Source: Inquilinus sp052113205
GTDB lineage: Bacteria > Pseudomonadota > Alphaproteobacteria > DSM-16000 > Inquilinaceae
DNA length: 64,000 nt
Direction: 5' to 3'
NCBI RefSeq assembly: GCF_052113205.1
Contig: NZ_JBFRCU010000019.1
Location: 1 to 64,000, forward strand
Under the pieces are notes generated by a model, which worked only from the letters and a program-made list of their open reading frames with translations, was not told where the DNA came from and did no database searches. A program made the translations under genes and the position numbers. Of the stretch, positions 43,258 through 53,571 are shown in pieces. Numbering within the stretch: position 1 is the stretch's first letter; every line of letters begins with the position of its first letter.

Positions 43258-44166
43258 ATGTCGATCGCCGCGCTCTCGCCGCCCGCCGAAACCAGGTTTG
43301 AACGCCCCGGCAGCCTGGTCCTGGTGCTGCGCTATCTGCGCCGCAACAAGGGGCTGGCCCTCGGCGTGCTGATCCTGCTCGGCCTCGTGGCCTTCACCGT
43401 CATCGGGTTGTTCACGATCAACCCGAAGGACGCCTATCCGCTATCGGTGGCGGCGAAGAAGCCGCCGAGCCTGAAATACCCCTTCGGCACGGATTTCTTC
43501 GGCCGCGACCTGTTCTCGGCCATGGTGGTGGGCATGTGGCAGACGGCCTTCATCGGCTTCGTCGCCGGCGGCCTGGGCACGCTGATCGGCGTCGTGCTCG
43601 GCTTCATCGCCGCCTATTTCGGCCGTTGGATCGATGCGATCATCCGCACGGTCTGCCAAGTCCTGACGCCGATCCCCGTGCTGCTGATCCAGGTCGTGAT
43701 CGCCGGGTCGCTCGACAAGCGCGACGTCACCATCCTGACCATGGCGCTGATCGTGGTGCTGCTGGCCTGGATGGGGCCGACTCTGGTCATCCGCGCCCAG
43801 GTGCTGACGATGAAGGAACGGCAGTTCGTCGCCGTGGCCAAGCTGTCGGGCGTCGGCGACCTCGGCATCATCTTCAAGGAGATCCTGCCCTGCCTGCTGC
43901 CCTTCATCGCCGCCGCCTTCGTGGCGCAGGTGTTTTCGGCCGTGTTCGCAGCCTTCTATCTCGCCGTGCTCGGGCTCGGGCCGCTGCGTGAGCCGCTCCT
44001 GGGCAACATCATCTGGGCGGCGCAGTCGCAGGGCGCCTTCTTCAACGGCTGGTGGTGGTGGCCGATCATCCCGTCGGTGGCGATGATCCTGATCCTCGGC
44101 TCGCTCGCCCTGATCAATATGGGGCTCGACGAGCTGGCCAATCCTCGCGTGCGCAGGTCGGAGTGA
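43258..44166 (+). CDS. ABC transporter permease (DppC type)
   Basis: 302 aa. LRRNKGLALGVLILLGLVAFTVIGLF is the first membrane segment; FGTDFFGRDLFSAMVVG is the DppC-typical periplasmic block, and the EAA loop VAVAKLSGVGDLGIIFKEILPCLLPFI follows. Begins 12 bases after the DppB-type gene with a GAGCGAGAG-type ribosome site. It forms the channel with that subunit. Confidence 0.87.
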   Translation: MSIAALSPPAETRFERPGSLVLVLRYLRRNKGLALGVLILLGLVAFTVIGLFTINPKDAYPLSVAAKKPPSLKYPFGTDFFGRDLFSAMVVGMWQTAFIGFVAGGLGTLIGVVLGFIAAYFGRWIDAIIRTVCQVLTPIPVLLIQVVIAGSLDKRDVTILTMALIVVLLAWMGPTLVIRAQVLTMKERQFVAVAKLSGVGDLGIIFKEILPCLLPFIAAAFVAQVFSAVFAAFYLAVLGLGPLREPLLGNIIWAAQSQGAFFNGWWWWPIIPSVAMILILGSLALINMGLDELANPRVRRSE

Positions 44167-44171
44167 CGGCG

Positions 44172-45200
<1,029 letters not shown>

Positions 45201-45201
45201 G

Positions 45202-46206
45202 ATGGCCGATCTGCTGCGGCTCGAGCACGTCTCGAAAACCTATACCCGCGGGCTGGTCAACGCGCAGACGACGACAGCACTCCGCGACATCTCCCTCACG
45301 TTGAAGGAGGACGAGCCGACCATCCTGACCGTGGCCGGGGAGAGCGGCAGCGGCAAGACCACGCTGGCCATGCTGCTGCTCGGCTTCATCGCGCCGTCGA
45401 CCGGCCGGATCATCTATCGCGGCAAGGACGTCTCGACCCTGCGCGGCAAGGAGAAGATGGCCTATCGCCGCGAGGTCCAGGCGGTGTTCCAGGATCCCTT
45501 CGCCGTGTTCAACCCGTTCTACGCCGTCGACCATCTGCTGACCGTGCCGATCCGCAAGTTCCGCCTCGCGACATCGAAGGCGGAGGCCCGCAGCAAGATG
45601 GAGGAAGCGCTGACCGCCGTCGGGCTTCGCCCCGAGGACATCCTCGGGCGCTTCCCGCACCAGCTGTCCGGCGGCCAGCGCCAGCGCATCAACGTCGCCC
45701 GCGCCCTGCTGCTGAAGCCGCGGCTGCTGATCGCCGACGAGCCGGTGTCGATGGTCGACGCGTCGCTGCGCGCCACGATCCTGGAAACGCTGCGCAACCT
45801 GCAGCGCGACCACGGCGTGTCGATCATCTACGTGACCCACGACCTCACCACCGCCTATCACATCGCCAAGTCGATCATCGTGCTGTATCGCGGTGCAGTG
45901 ATGGAGGCGGGGGATGTCGACCGGGTGATCAAGGACCCGCAGCACCCCTACACGCAACTGCTGGTGGATTCGATTCCCTGGCCCGATCTCGACCGGCGCT
46001 GGGGCGCCCAGCCGATCAAGGCGCGCGAGGCTGCAATCGGCACCGACGGATGCCGCTTCCGGCCCCGCTGCCCGAAGGCCATGGAGGCCTGCGGCGCGGA
46101 GCCGCCGCTGTTCCGGATCGGCGATCGCCAGACTGCCTCATGCTTCCTCTACGATCGGCAGCCGCAGGTCGCGCAGGAGCGGCTTTCGGAGCTGCTGCCC
46201 GCCTGA
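45202..46206 (+). CDS. ABC transporter ATP-binding protein (DppF type)
   Basis: 334 aa. Walker A GESGSGKTT near 50-58, Q-loop VFQDPFAVFNPFY, LSGGQRQRINVARAL, LLIADEPVSMVDASLR (Val-Ser-Met in place of the usual Thr-Ala-Leu) and C-terminal GCRFRPRCPKAMEACG. ATG 45202 has GGAGG 6 bases upstream, and the previous stop is 1 base away. It completes the five-gene importer. Confidence 0.89.
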   Translation: MADLLRLEHVSKTYTRGLVNAQTTTALRDISLTLKEDEPTILTVAGESGSGKTTLAMLLLGFIAPSTGRIIYRGKDVSTLRGKEKMAYRREVQAVFQDPFAVFNPFYAVDHLLTVPIRKFRLATSKAEARSKMEEALTAVGLRPEDILGRFPHQLSGGQRQRINVARALLLKPRLLIADEPVSMVDASLRATILETLRNLQRDHGVSIIYVTHDLTTAYHIAKSIIVLYRGAVMEAGDVDRVIKDPQHPYTQLLVDSIPWPDLDRRWGAQPIKAREAAIGTDGCRFRPRCPKAMEACGAEPPLFRIGDRQTASCFLYDRQPQVAQERLSELLPA

Positions 46207-46258
46207 CTTCGCCGACCATCACCTTTCACTGCCCAGCCTCTCCGGGATCCTCACGACC

Positions 46259-47221
46259 ATGCTCGAAATCGCCGAATTCATCAGTCCCACGCCAACGCCC
46301 GTCTGGAAGCTGGCGAAGCAGGCCGGGGTGGACCTCGCCGTCGGCGGCCTGCCGCCCGACGACCTGCTGCAGGGCGAGGCGCCCTGGGATTTCGGGCCGC
46401 TGCAGCGCCTGAAGCAGCGCTACGAGGCCGCCGGCTTCACCCTGAAGGTGATCGAATCCCGCCCGCCGCTGAACCAGGCGAAGCGCGGCCTGCCGGGGCG
46501 CGACGAGGAGATCGCGACGGTCTGCACGCTGCTGCAGAACATGGGCCGGCTCGGCATCCCGGTCTGGTGCTACGAGTGGATGACCGATTTCAACTGGGTG
46601 CGCACCAACCTCGCGACGCCCTCACGCGGCGGCTCGGTGGTCACCAGCTTCAACATCGCCGACGTGCCCGCGGACCTGACCAGCAACCCGCCGATCGGCG
46701 AGGACGAGCTCTGGGTCAATCTCGACTATTTCCTGAAGAAGGTCCTGCCGGTCGCCGAGAAGGCCGGGGTGAAGATCTCGATGCACCCGGATGATCCGCC
46801 GCTGTCGCCGATCCGCGGCGTCGGCCGGATCATGCGCAGCATCGACAACTACCGGCGCCTGGTCGACAGCGTGCCGAGCCCGATGAACACGATCACGCTG
46901 TGCCAGGGCAACTTCACGCTGATGACCGACGACCTGCCCGGCGCCATCCGCTCCTTCGGCAAGGCGATCTCCTTCGTCCATTTCCGCGACGTGCAGGGCA
47001 CGCCGGAAGCGTTCCGGGAGACCTGGCACGACGCCGGCAAGACCGACATGCTGGCCTGCATGCGCGCCTATCGCGACATCGGCTTCGACGGCGTGCTGCG
47101 CCCCGACCATGTGCCGACGGTGGAGGGCGACAGCAACGAGCAGGCCGGCTACTCCGCCTTCGGGCGGCTCTACGCCATCGGCTACATCCGCGGGCTGCAT
47201 CAGTCCGTCTACGGCGCGTGA
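46259..47221 (+). CDS. UxuA-like mannonate dehydratase (TIM-barrel)
   Basis: 320 aa. UxuA-type metal-binding blocks: KISMHPDDPPLSPIRGVGRI near 177-196 (His-Pro-Asp), TLCQGNF in place of LCTGSLG, FVHFRDVQGT near 240 and LRPDHVPT near 280. UxuA dehydrates D-mannonate to 2-keto-3-deoxygluconate. The change of TGS to QGN in the substrate loop suggests another aldonate or an isomerase-like role. In the sugar-acid operon, 52 bases after the transporter. Confidence 0.8.
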   Translation: MLEIAEFISPTPTPVWKLAKQAGVDLAVGGLPPDDLLQGEAPWDFGPLQRLKQRYEAAGFTLKVIESRPPLNQAKRGLPGRDEEIATVCTLLQNMGRLGIPVWCYEWMTDFNWVRTNLATPSRGGSVVTSFNIADVPADLTSNPPIGEDELWVNLDYFLKKVLPVAEKAGVKISMHPDDPPLSPIRGVGRIMRSIDNYRRLVDSVPSPMNTITLCQGNFTLMTDDLPGAIRSFGKAISFVHFRDVQGTPEAFRETWHDAGKTDMLACMRAYRDIGFDGVLRPDHVPTVEGDSNEQAGYSAFGRLYAIGYIRGLHQSVYGA

Positions 47222-47235
47222 GCGGGGAGGGGACG

Positions 47236-48081
47236 ATGGACACCGCAGAGACCATCCGGACCATCGCGCTGACCGGCGGCAGCGGCCGGATCGGCCGCGC
47301 CATCGCCGCGGCGGCGCTGCGCCGCGGCCACCGTGTGGTCAGCATCGACCGCGCCGCGCCGCCGGAGGCGCAGGAGAACATTCGCTTCGTCCAGGCCGAT
47401 ATCGGCGACTACGACGCGCTGGTCGACGCCTTCCGCGGCTGCGACGCCCTGATCCACATGGCGGCCATCCCGTCGCCGGGCCACCACCCCGACCACATCG
47501 TCCACAACAACAACGTCACCGGCAGCTACAACGCCCTGCGCGCCGCGGTCGAGGTCGGCATCACCCGGATCGTGCAGGCGTCGAGCGTCAACGCGATCGG
47601 CCTGTCCTTCAGCCGAGAGGCGCATTTCGACTACCTGCCGATCGACGAGGCGCATCCGAACTACACCGAGGAGCCGTATTCGCTGTCGAAATGGATCTGC
47701 GAGCAGCAGGCCGACACCTTCGCCCGCCGCTACAGCGACCTCCGCATCGCCAGCATGCGCTTCCATCTGGTGGTGGATGAGCGCGCCCAGGCCGGAGCCG
47801 TCTACGGCTTCGTGACCAGGGAGGCGTCGAAGCATCTCTGGGCCTACACGCTTTACGAGGCGGCGGCGCGGGCCTGCCTGCTGGCGCTCGACGCGCCGTT
47901 CACGGGCCATGAGGTGTTCTACATCACCGCGCCGGACACGGTGATGGATGTGCCGAGCCTGGAGCTGGCCGCCCGCTTCTTCCCGGACGTGCCGATCCGC
48001 GGCGACCTCGGCGGCAACCGCAGCTTCTTCTCGACGGCCAAGGCCGAGCGGCTGCTCGGCTGGCGCCACGATCCCGACTGA
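47236..48081 (+). CDS. NAD-dependent epimerase/dehydratase family, uronate-dehydrogenase-like
   Basis: 281-aa extended-SDR protein. Rossmann motif GGSGRIGRAI near 12-21, DIGDYDALVDAF, HMAAIPSPGHH, the Ser region QASSVNAIG near 115, and catalytic Tyr-Lys in YSLSKW near 152-157. The pattern and length resemble uronate dehydrogenase, which oxidises glucuronate/galacturonate to aldarate lactones with NAD. Set between mannonate-dehydratase-type genes, a uronate or aldonate substrate is likely. GGAGGGGACG ribosome site just before ATG 47236. Confidence 0.78.
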   Translation: MDTAETIRTIALTGGSGRIGRAIAAAALRRGHRVVSIDRAAPPEAQENIRFVQADIGDYDALVDAFRGCDALIHMAAIPSPGHHPDHIVHNNNVTGSYNALRAAVEVGITRIVQASSVNAIGLSFSREAHFDYLPIDEAHPNYTEEPYSLSKWICEQQADTFARRYSDLRIASMRFHLVVDERAQAGAVYGFVTREASKHLWAYTLYEAAARACLLALDAPFTGHEVFYITAPDTVMDVPSLELAARFFPDVPIRGDLGGNRSFFSTAKAERLLGWRHDPD

Positions 48082-48090
48082 GGGGCTTCC

Positions 48091-49299
48091 ATGAAGATCA
48101 AGGACGTCAAGGTCATCGTCTGCTCGCCGGGGCGGAACTTCGTCACCCTCAAGATCGTCACCGACGAAGGCCTGTACGGCATTGGCGACGGCACGGTGAA
48201 CGGGCGCGAGCTCGCGGTGGTCAGCTATCTGCAGGACCATGTCGCGCCGCTGCTGATCGGGCGCGACCCGGCGCAGATCGAGGACATCTGGCAGTATCTC
48301 TACCGCGGCGCCTATTGGCGGCGCGGGCCGATCACCATGGCGGCGATCTCGGCCGTCGACATGGCGTTGTGGGACATCAAGGCCAAGGCGGCCAACATGC
48401 CGCTGTACCAGCTGCTCGGCGGCGCTTCGCGGCAGAAGGTGATGATCTATTCGCATGCCCAGGGCATGAGCATCGAGGAGACCGTCGACGCCGTCGGCAA
48501 GAAGCGCGACGAAGGCCATGTCGCGATCCGTGCCCAGGTCGGCATCCCAGGCCTGCCCGCGATCTACGGCACCGGCATGGGATCGAAGCAGGGCACCGGC
48601 CTGGCCGAGGCGCTGCCGCATGAGGAGGTGTGGTCGACCGCGAAATACATGGGCCACATCCCGAAGCTGTTCGCACGGCTGCGGGACGTCTATGGCGACG
48701 ATCTGCACCTGCTGCACGACACGCATCACCGCCTGACGCCGATCGAGGCGGCGCGGCTGGGCAAGGACCTGGAGCCGTTCCGGCTGTTCTGGCTGGAGGA
48801 CCCGGTGCCTGCCGAGCTGCAGGAGGGCTATCGCCTGATCCGCCAGCACACCACGACGCCGATCGCGCTGGGCGAGGTCTTCAATACGATCTGGGATGCG
48901 CGGCTGCTGATGGAGGAACAGCTGATCGACTATATCCGCGTCACCTCGGTCCATGCCGGCGGCGTGACCGGGCTGCGGCGGATCTTCGATTTCGCCTCGG
49001 TCTACCATATCCGCACCGCGTGCCACGGGCCGATGGATGTCTCGCCGGTGGCGATGGGCGCCAACGTGCATATCGACCTCTGGGTGCCGAATTTCGGCAT
49101 CCAGGAATTCTCCGGCTACACCCCGCTGATGCATGAGGTCTTCCCGCATTCCTGGCAGCAGGAGGGCGGTTATCTCCATCCCGGCGAGGCGCCGGGCCAT
49201 GGCGTCGACATCGACGAGGCGCTCGCGGCGAAACACCCCTATCAGCGCTCCTACCTGCCGGTGAACCGGCTGGAGGACGGCACGCTCTGGCACTGGTGA
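48091..49299 (+). CDS. manD: ManD/RspA-type D-mannonate dehydratase (enolase superfamily)
   Basis: 402 aa. Start MKIKDVKVIVCSPGRNFVTLKI, RGAYWRRGPITMAAISAVDMALWDIKAK in pieces, HDTHHRLTPIEAARLGKDLEP with an Asp metal ligand, FWLEDPVPAE, IALGEVFNT and ACHGPMDVSPV are ManD landmarks. ManD syn-dehydrates D-mannonate (some gluconate) to 2-keto-3-deoxygluconate. Ninth in the operon; GAGGGG lies 5 bases upstream of the ATG. The protein ends in the family-typical WHW. Substrate preference among ManD proteins varies, hence the reduced certainty in function. Confidence 0.88.
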   Translation: MKIKDVKVIVCSPGRNFVTLKIVTDEGLYGIGDGTVNGRELAVVSYLQDHVAPLLIGRDPAQIEDIWQYLYRGAYWRRGPITMAAISAVDMALWDIKAKAANMPLYQLLGGASRQKVMIYSHAQGMSIEETVDAVGKKRDEGHVAIRAQVGIPGLPAIYGTGMGSKQGTGLAEALPHEEVWSTAKYMGHIPKLFARLRDVYGDDLHLLHDTHHRLTPIEAARLGKDLEPFRLFWLEDPVPAELQEGYRLIRQHTTTPIALGEVFNTIWDARLLMEEQLIDYIRVTSVHAGGVTGLRRIFDFASVYHIRTACHGPMDVSPVAMGANVHIDLWVPNFGIQEFSGYTPLMHEVFPHSWQQEGGYLHPGEAPGHGVDIDEALAAKHPYQRSYLPVNRLEDGTLWHW

Positions 49300-49304
49300 C
49301 CGAC

Positions 49305-50456
49305 ATGAAGATCTCCGCCATTCGCGCCTACCCGGTCTGGGTCGGAACGCGCAACCAGTTGATCGTCAAGATCGAGACCGATGAAGGCCTGTCCGGATGG
49401 GGCGAAAGCGGCCTCTCCGGCCGCGAGAAGGCGGTGGTCGGCGCCATCGACCACTACCGCGAGTTCCTGATCGGCCGAGATCCGTTCCGGATCGGCGCGC
49501 TGTGGCAGGAGATGTATCGCAGCCAGTATTTCGAGGGTGGCCGCGTGCTGCAGGCGGCGATCTCGGCGATCGACATCGCGCTCTACGACATCCTCGGCAA
49601 GGCGCTCGGCGTGCCGGTCTACCAGCTGCTGGGTGGCAAGCAGCGCGACAGGATCCCGACCTTCGCCACCACCTCGGCCCCGCCGGGCGAGGCGATGATC
49701 GAGCAGGCGAGGGCGCTGATCGCGGCCGGCTGGACCGCGATGCGCCTGTCGCCCTCCGGCCACGGCGGTAGCACGGTCTACGAGCCGCGCGAGCACATCG
49801 CCACGACGGCGAAATGGTGCGTCAGGGCCCGCGAGGCGCTGGGCGACGATGTCGTGCTCGGCATCGACCTGCATCACCGGCTGTCGGTGGCGGAGGCGGC
49901 GAGCTTCTGCCAGAAGATGCCCTCCGGCACGCTCGATTTCCTGGAGGAGCCGATCCGCGACGAGACGCCGGAGGCCTATGAGGCGCTGCGGCGGATGGTC
50001 GACATACCCTTCGCGATCGGCGAGGAATTCGCCTCCAAATGGCAGTTCTTGCCGTACATCGAGCGCAACATCCACCAGTTCAACCGGGTCGACGTCTGCA
50101 ATGTCGGCGGGCTGACCGAGGCGATGAAGGTCGCCGGGTGGAGCGAGGCGCATTACGTCGACATGATGCCGCACAACCCGCTCGGGCCGATCTGCACCGC
50201 GGCGACGGTGCATTTCGCCGCGGCGGTGCCGAACTTCTCCTGGCTCGAGACCCGGACCTCGGCGGCCGAGCAACTCGGCTTCGACAATGCCGATCTCTTC
50301 CCGGTGCAGCCGCGGATCGAGAACGCGCATTATCCGGTCACGGACGCGCCCGGCCTCGGCGTCGAGGTGAATGAGGAGCTGGTCAAGCAGCAGAGCTTCA
50401 AGTTCTGGGAAGCGCCGCATCTGAAGCGCAACGACGGGTCGGTGACGAATTGGTAG
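49305..50456 (+). CDS. mandelate racemase/muconate lactonizing family dehydratase
   Basis: 383 aa from ATG 49305; a GTG at 49296 overlapping the manD stop is also possible. Enolase-superfamily blocks: VKIETDEGLSGWGESGLSGRE, AISAIDIALYDILGKALGVPVYQLLGG, GIDLHHRLS (Asp), FLEEPIRDE (Glu) and IGEEF (Glu) for the metal, and MMPHNPLGPICTAA with the catalytic His. This matches the galactonate/gluconate dehydratase group. It is the last gene of the sugar-acid operon and is convergent with the D-aminopeptidase-like gene 15 bases away. Confidence 0.85.
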   Translation: MKISAIRAYPVWVGTRNQLIVKIETDEGLSGWGESGLSGREKAVVGAIDHYREFLIGRDPFRIGALWQEMYRSQYFEGGRVLQAAISAIDIALYDILGKALGVPVYQLLGGKQRDRIPTFATTSAPPGEAMIEQARALIAAGWTAMRLSPSGHGGSTVYEPREHIATTAKWCVRAREALGDDVVLGIDLHHRLSVAEAASFCQKMPSGTLDFLEEPIRDETPEAYEALRRMVDIPFAIGEEFASKWQFLPYIERNIHQFNRVDVCNVGGLTEAMKVAGWSEAHYVDMMPHNPLGPICTAATVHFAAAVPNFSWLETRTSAAEQLGFDNADLFPVQPRIENAHYPVTDAPGLGVEVNEELVKQQSFKFWEAPHLKRNDGSVTNW

Positions 50457-50471
50457 AGGAGCTCCCAGTCC

Positions 50472-52091
50472 TCAGGGCGCGCGGGCCAGCAGCAGATGCT
50501 TGGTGCGGTCGTCGTTCAGCACGATGCCGCCGGCCACGAGGCGGACCGTGAACTCCCAGCCGCCCGCCTCGATCGCCGCGGGCGGGGTATCGGCGAGAAC
50601 CCTGCGCGACAGTGCCAGATGCAGGTCCGGGGCGCGGGCCTCCAGCGCCGATTCCCATACGCCGTGCGGGGTGCGCAGGCGCAACACCGTCTCGCCCTCC
50701 TCCTCGCCGATCTCGGCCACGAAGCCGGTGGCGGCGTCGGCGTAGCGGCCGGCCAGGCCGGGCCGGGCCGGCAGGGCGGTGTCGGACAGGCGGCGGAAGC
50801 GCCGCGGGCGGCCGAACCAGCTTGTGTCCATGTCGCCGTCGTCGCGCGGCGTGAACTCCAGCGGCACGATGCCTCGCTCCGGCACGAAGGTGCCGTCGCC
50901 GACCTGCTCGATCGGTATGCCGCCGTTGCCGTTGCTGATGAAGACCGGCTGCCCGTCCTTCATGGCCAAGCCGAACACGTCATCGCCGCCCTCGGCCCGG
51001 TACAGGCCGACCGCCCGCTTCAGCCGCTCGGTCGCCGCTTGCGTCCGCTGCGGCCCCACCTCCTCACCCTGCACCACGTCCAGGATCCGGCGGGCCAGGG
51101 AGAACGGGCCCATGTCGTCGGTGTTGCCGAGGATGACGATGCCGATCCCGGCCTCCGGGAAGCGCACCGATTCCGAGCGGCCGCCGGCGACGCCGCCACC
51201 ATGGCCGATGCTGGCCAGGCCACGGTAGCGGCAGGTGACGAGGCCGAGGCCGTAGGGCGAGGGGAGGCCGTCGATCACCGCGCCGGGCGCCGACATCCGG
51301 GCGATCATCTCCGGCGTGCCGACCTTCGGCGCGTCGAGATTGGCCAGCCAGACCTTCATGTCCTCGAGGGTCGAGACCATGCCGCCTTCGCCGCCCAGCA
51401 CCGTGCCCCATTGCGCCTTGTGCCAGCCGCCGTCCGACCCGCGGGTATGATGGTCCGCCAGCCGCGGCAGGATCTGCGAATCCCGGGGCATCAGCCGGGT
51501 GTCGCGCATGCCCAGCGGCCCAGTGATGCGCTCCTCCAGCAGCTGGTTGAAGGTCTTGCCCGAGACCTGCTCGATGATCTCCGACAGCAGGAAGAAGCCG
51601 GTGTTGCAGTAGATCAGGTCGGTGCCGGGCCGGAAGTTCACGCCGCGGTGCCCGCCGATGATCCGGCGCGCCCAGGCGCGGGTGGAGGGCGCCGAGATCG
51701 GCAGCCCGCCCAGGATCATGATCTCCAGGAAATCCCGCAAGCCTCCGACATTCGCGGCCAGGTGGCGCAGCGTCACCGTCTCCGGATATTCCGGCAGCCA
51801 GGGCAGGTGGCGGCGGACGTCGTCCTCCATCGACAACCTGCCCTCGGCCTCCAGCATCAGCGCCAGCAGCACGGTGAACTGCTTGGTCTGCGACCCGATG
51901 CGGATGACGGTGCGCTCGTCGATCGGCACGCCATGGGCAATGTCGGCCATGCCGTAGCAGCCGCGATGGATCTCGCGCCCGTGCAGGGTGACGCAGACCG
52001 CGGCGCCGGGCGATTCCGGCCCTGCCCAGCGCGCGAACAGCGCGTCGATCCGGGCGCCGAGGTCCGGGGGCAGGGGGCTGTCTTGGCTCAT
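50472..52091 (-). CDS. serine D-aminopeptidase-like protein (DAP, S12 family)
   Basis: 539 aa. N-terminal class C beta-lactamase/DD-peptidase domain (about 1-340) with nucleophile Ser67 and Lys70 in SQTKQF, the YCN motif in LIYCNTGFF and GHGGGVAGG as the third motif. The segment NVGGLRDFLEI resembles the Ochrobactrum D-aminopeptidase DAP. The C-terminal 200 residues would be two beta-barrel domains, as in DAP. It releases N-terminal D-amino acids from peptides. No signal peptide. It is the last gene of a minus-strand trio with an M81 peptidase and a DAO-type oxidase. Confidence 0.83.
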   Translation of the reverse strand: MSQDSPLPPDLGARIDALFARWAGPESPGAAVCVTLHGREIHRGCYGMADIAHGVPIDERTVIRIGSQTKQFTVLLALMLEAEGRLSMEDDVRRHLPWLPEYPETVTLRHLAANVGGLRDFLEIMILGGLPISAPSTRAWARRIIGGHRGVNFRPGTDLIYCNTGFFLLSEIIEQVSGKTFNQLLEERITGPLGMRDTRLMPRDSQILPRLADHHTRGSDGGWHKAQWGTVLGGEGGMVSTLEDMKVWLANLDAPKVGTPEMIARMSAPGAVIDGLPSPYGLGLVTCRYRGLASIGHGGGVAGGRSESVRFPEAGIGIVILGNTDDMGPFSLARRILDVVQGEEVGPQRTQAATERLKRAVGLYRAEGGDDVFGLAMKDGQPVFISNGNGGIPIEQVGDGTFVPERGIVPLEFTPRDDGDMDTSWFGRPRRFRRLSDTALPARPGLAGRYADAATGFVAEIGEEEGETVLRLRTPHGVWESALEARAPDLHLALSRRVLADTPPAAIEAGGWEFTVRLVAGGIVLNDDRTKHLLLARAP

Positions 52092-52107
52092 GGCGTCCTC
52101 CCGGATA

Positions 52108-53571
52108 TCAGGCGAAGGGATTTTCCACGCGCGGCCAGAACGGCAGCCGGCGCTTGGTATAGGGGATATCACCGAAGCTGGGCGGGATCGCCCCCGGCGT
52201 GGTGACGTAGCGGATCTCGGCGGCGATCGGGGCAAAGCCGGCGTGGAAATGCTGGGTCGACTTCACCACCACGATCGCCTTGCGGGCCGGGTCGATACCG
52301 AAGGCGCTGAAGGCGTCGGGCGCGAAGGTCTGGCTGCGCAGGGTCACCAGCACCAGGTCGACCTCATTGGCCGCCTTCACCCAGACGCCGCGGCCCAGCG
52401 GCGACCAGTCCTCGCTCAGCCCGGTCTGGCGCAGCTCTGGCAGCACGCGCTTGACCGTGACCCGCAGGTCGACCGGGTCGCCCGAGGCCGGGCCGCATTT
52501 GCCGCCGATGCGCAGGTCGAAGACGGCACCCTCGCCGGCCTCCTCGCACAGCGCCACCGCCTGCGGGTCCCAGTAGCAGCCGCTGACCACGTCGCCGATG
52601 CCGCGGTCGACGATCCGGCGCAGGATGAAGGTGCTGTCGCCGGGCGCGCCGCCGCCGGCATTGTCGGCGACATCGGCCAGCACCACCGGGCCGCGCGGCG
52701 CCGCCAGCGCATGGTCCAGCGCCTCGTCCACCGTGTCGTGCGGCGTCGCCGTGGCGTGGCGCAGGTCCCAGATCTCCCGACTCAGATCCTCGGCCACCCG
52801 GCGGGCGCGGTCGCGGTCGCCGTCGGCCACCACCAGCATCCGGGCGCCGACATCCTCGACATCGCCCCAAGGGAAGCCGTGGCCGAAGGTGACCGACAGG
52901 ATGCTGTCGCGCCCCTCCAGCGCCTGCATCCGGTCGACGAAGCCGCGCATCGGCTCGACCGGGGTGCGCCACATGCCGATCATGCGGCAATCGTGCAGCG
53001 CCATCACCGGCCGGATCTCGCCGCGCTGGGCGCGCAGGCACAGCTGGTACAGCTCGACCGCCCGCGGCTCCATGTCGGTGTGCGGGTATTCCTTGAAGCC
53101 GATGATCGCGGTACAGGCCTCCACCATCCGGTCGGTCAGGTGGCAATGCAGGTCCAGCTCCATGCCGACCGGCACATCCGGGCCGACGATGGCGCGCACC
53201 CGCTCGGCCGCGTCGCCCTCGCAATCGTCATAGCCGTCCGCCACCATCGCGCCGTGCATCAGCAGCAGCACGACGTCCACCGGACCAGCCTGCCGCAGAT
53301 CCTCGAGGATGTCGTCGCGCAGGCTCTCGTACAGCGACCGGATGGTGCGACCGGCCGGCTGGGCGATGGCGGTGACGCTCTCGACCACCTCATGCCCGTC
53401 GCGATCGGCCAGCCGGCGCCAGGTCTTCTGGCAGATCGTCTCGGCCATGGTGTCGTCCAGGCTGGCGTCGCGCCGCCGATAGGTCTCCGGCGCATAGAAG
53501 CTGGCGGCGCCGGTCGGCAGCGGCGAGTAGGTGTTGGTCTCGGTGACCAGGGCGGCGATGAAGATCTTCAC
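52108..53571 (-). CDS. M81 (MlrC-like) metallopeptidase
   Basis: 487 aa. MlrC N-terminal block KIFIAALVTETNTYSPLPT near 2-20, VDVVLLLMHGAMVADGYDD near 87-105, LDLHCHLTDRM near 128-138 with the metal ligands, and VLADVADNAGGGAPGDSTFIL near 285-305. M81 enzymes cut linear microcystin and other peptides carrying D- or non-standard residues. GTG 53571 overlaps the oxidase stop (GTGA); no closer ATG exists. It is co-transcribed with the DAP-like peptidase and the FAD oxidase. Confidence 0.87.
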   Translation of the reverse strand: MKIFIAALVTETNTYSPLPTGAASFYAPETYRRRDASLDDTMAETICQKTWRRLADRDGHEVVESVTAIAQPAGRTIRSLYESLRDDILEDLRQAGPVDVVLLLMHGAMVADGYDDCEGDAAERVRAIVGPDVPVGMELDLHCHLTDRMVEACTAIIGFKEYPHTDMEPRAVELYQLCLRAQRGEIRPVMALHDCRMIGMWRTPVEPMRGFVDRMQALEGRDSILSVTFGHGFPWGDVEDVGARMLVVADGDRDRARRVAEDLSREIWDLRHATATPHDTVDEALDHALAAPRGPVVLADVADNAGGGAPGDSTFILRRIVDRGIGDVVSGCYWDPQAVALCEEAGEGAVFDLRIGGKCGPASGDPVDLRVTVKRVLPELRQTGLSEDWSPLGRGVWVKAANEVDLVLVTLRSQTFAPDAFSAFGIDPARKAIVVVKSTQHFHAGFAPIAAEIRYVTTPGAIPPSFGDIPYTKRRLPFWPRVENPFA

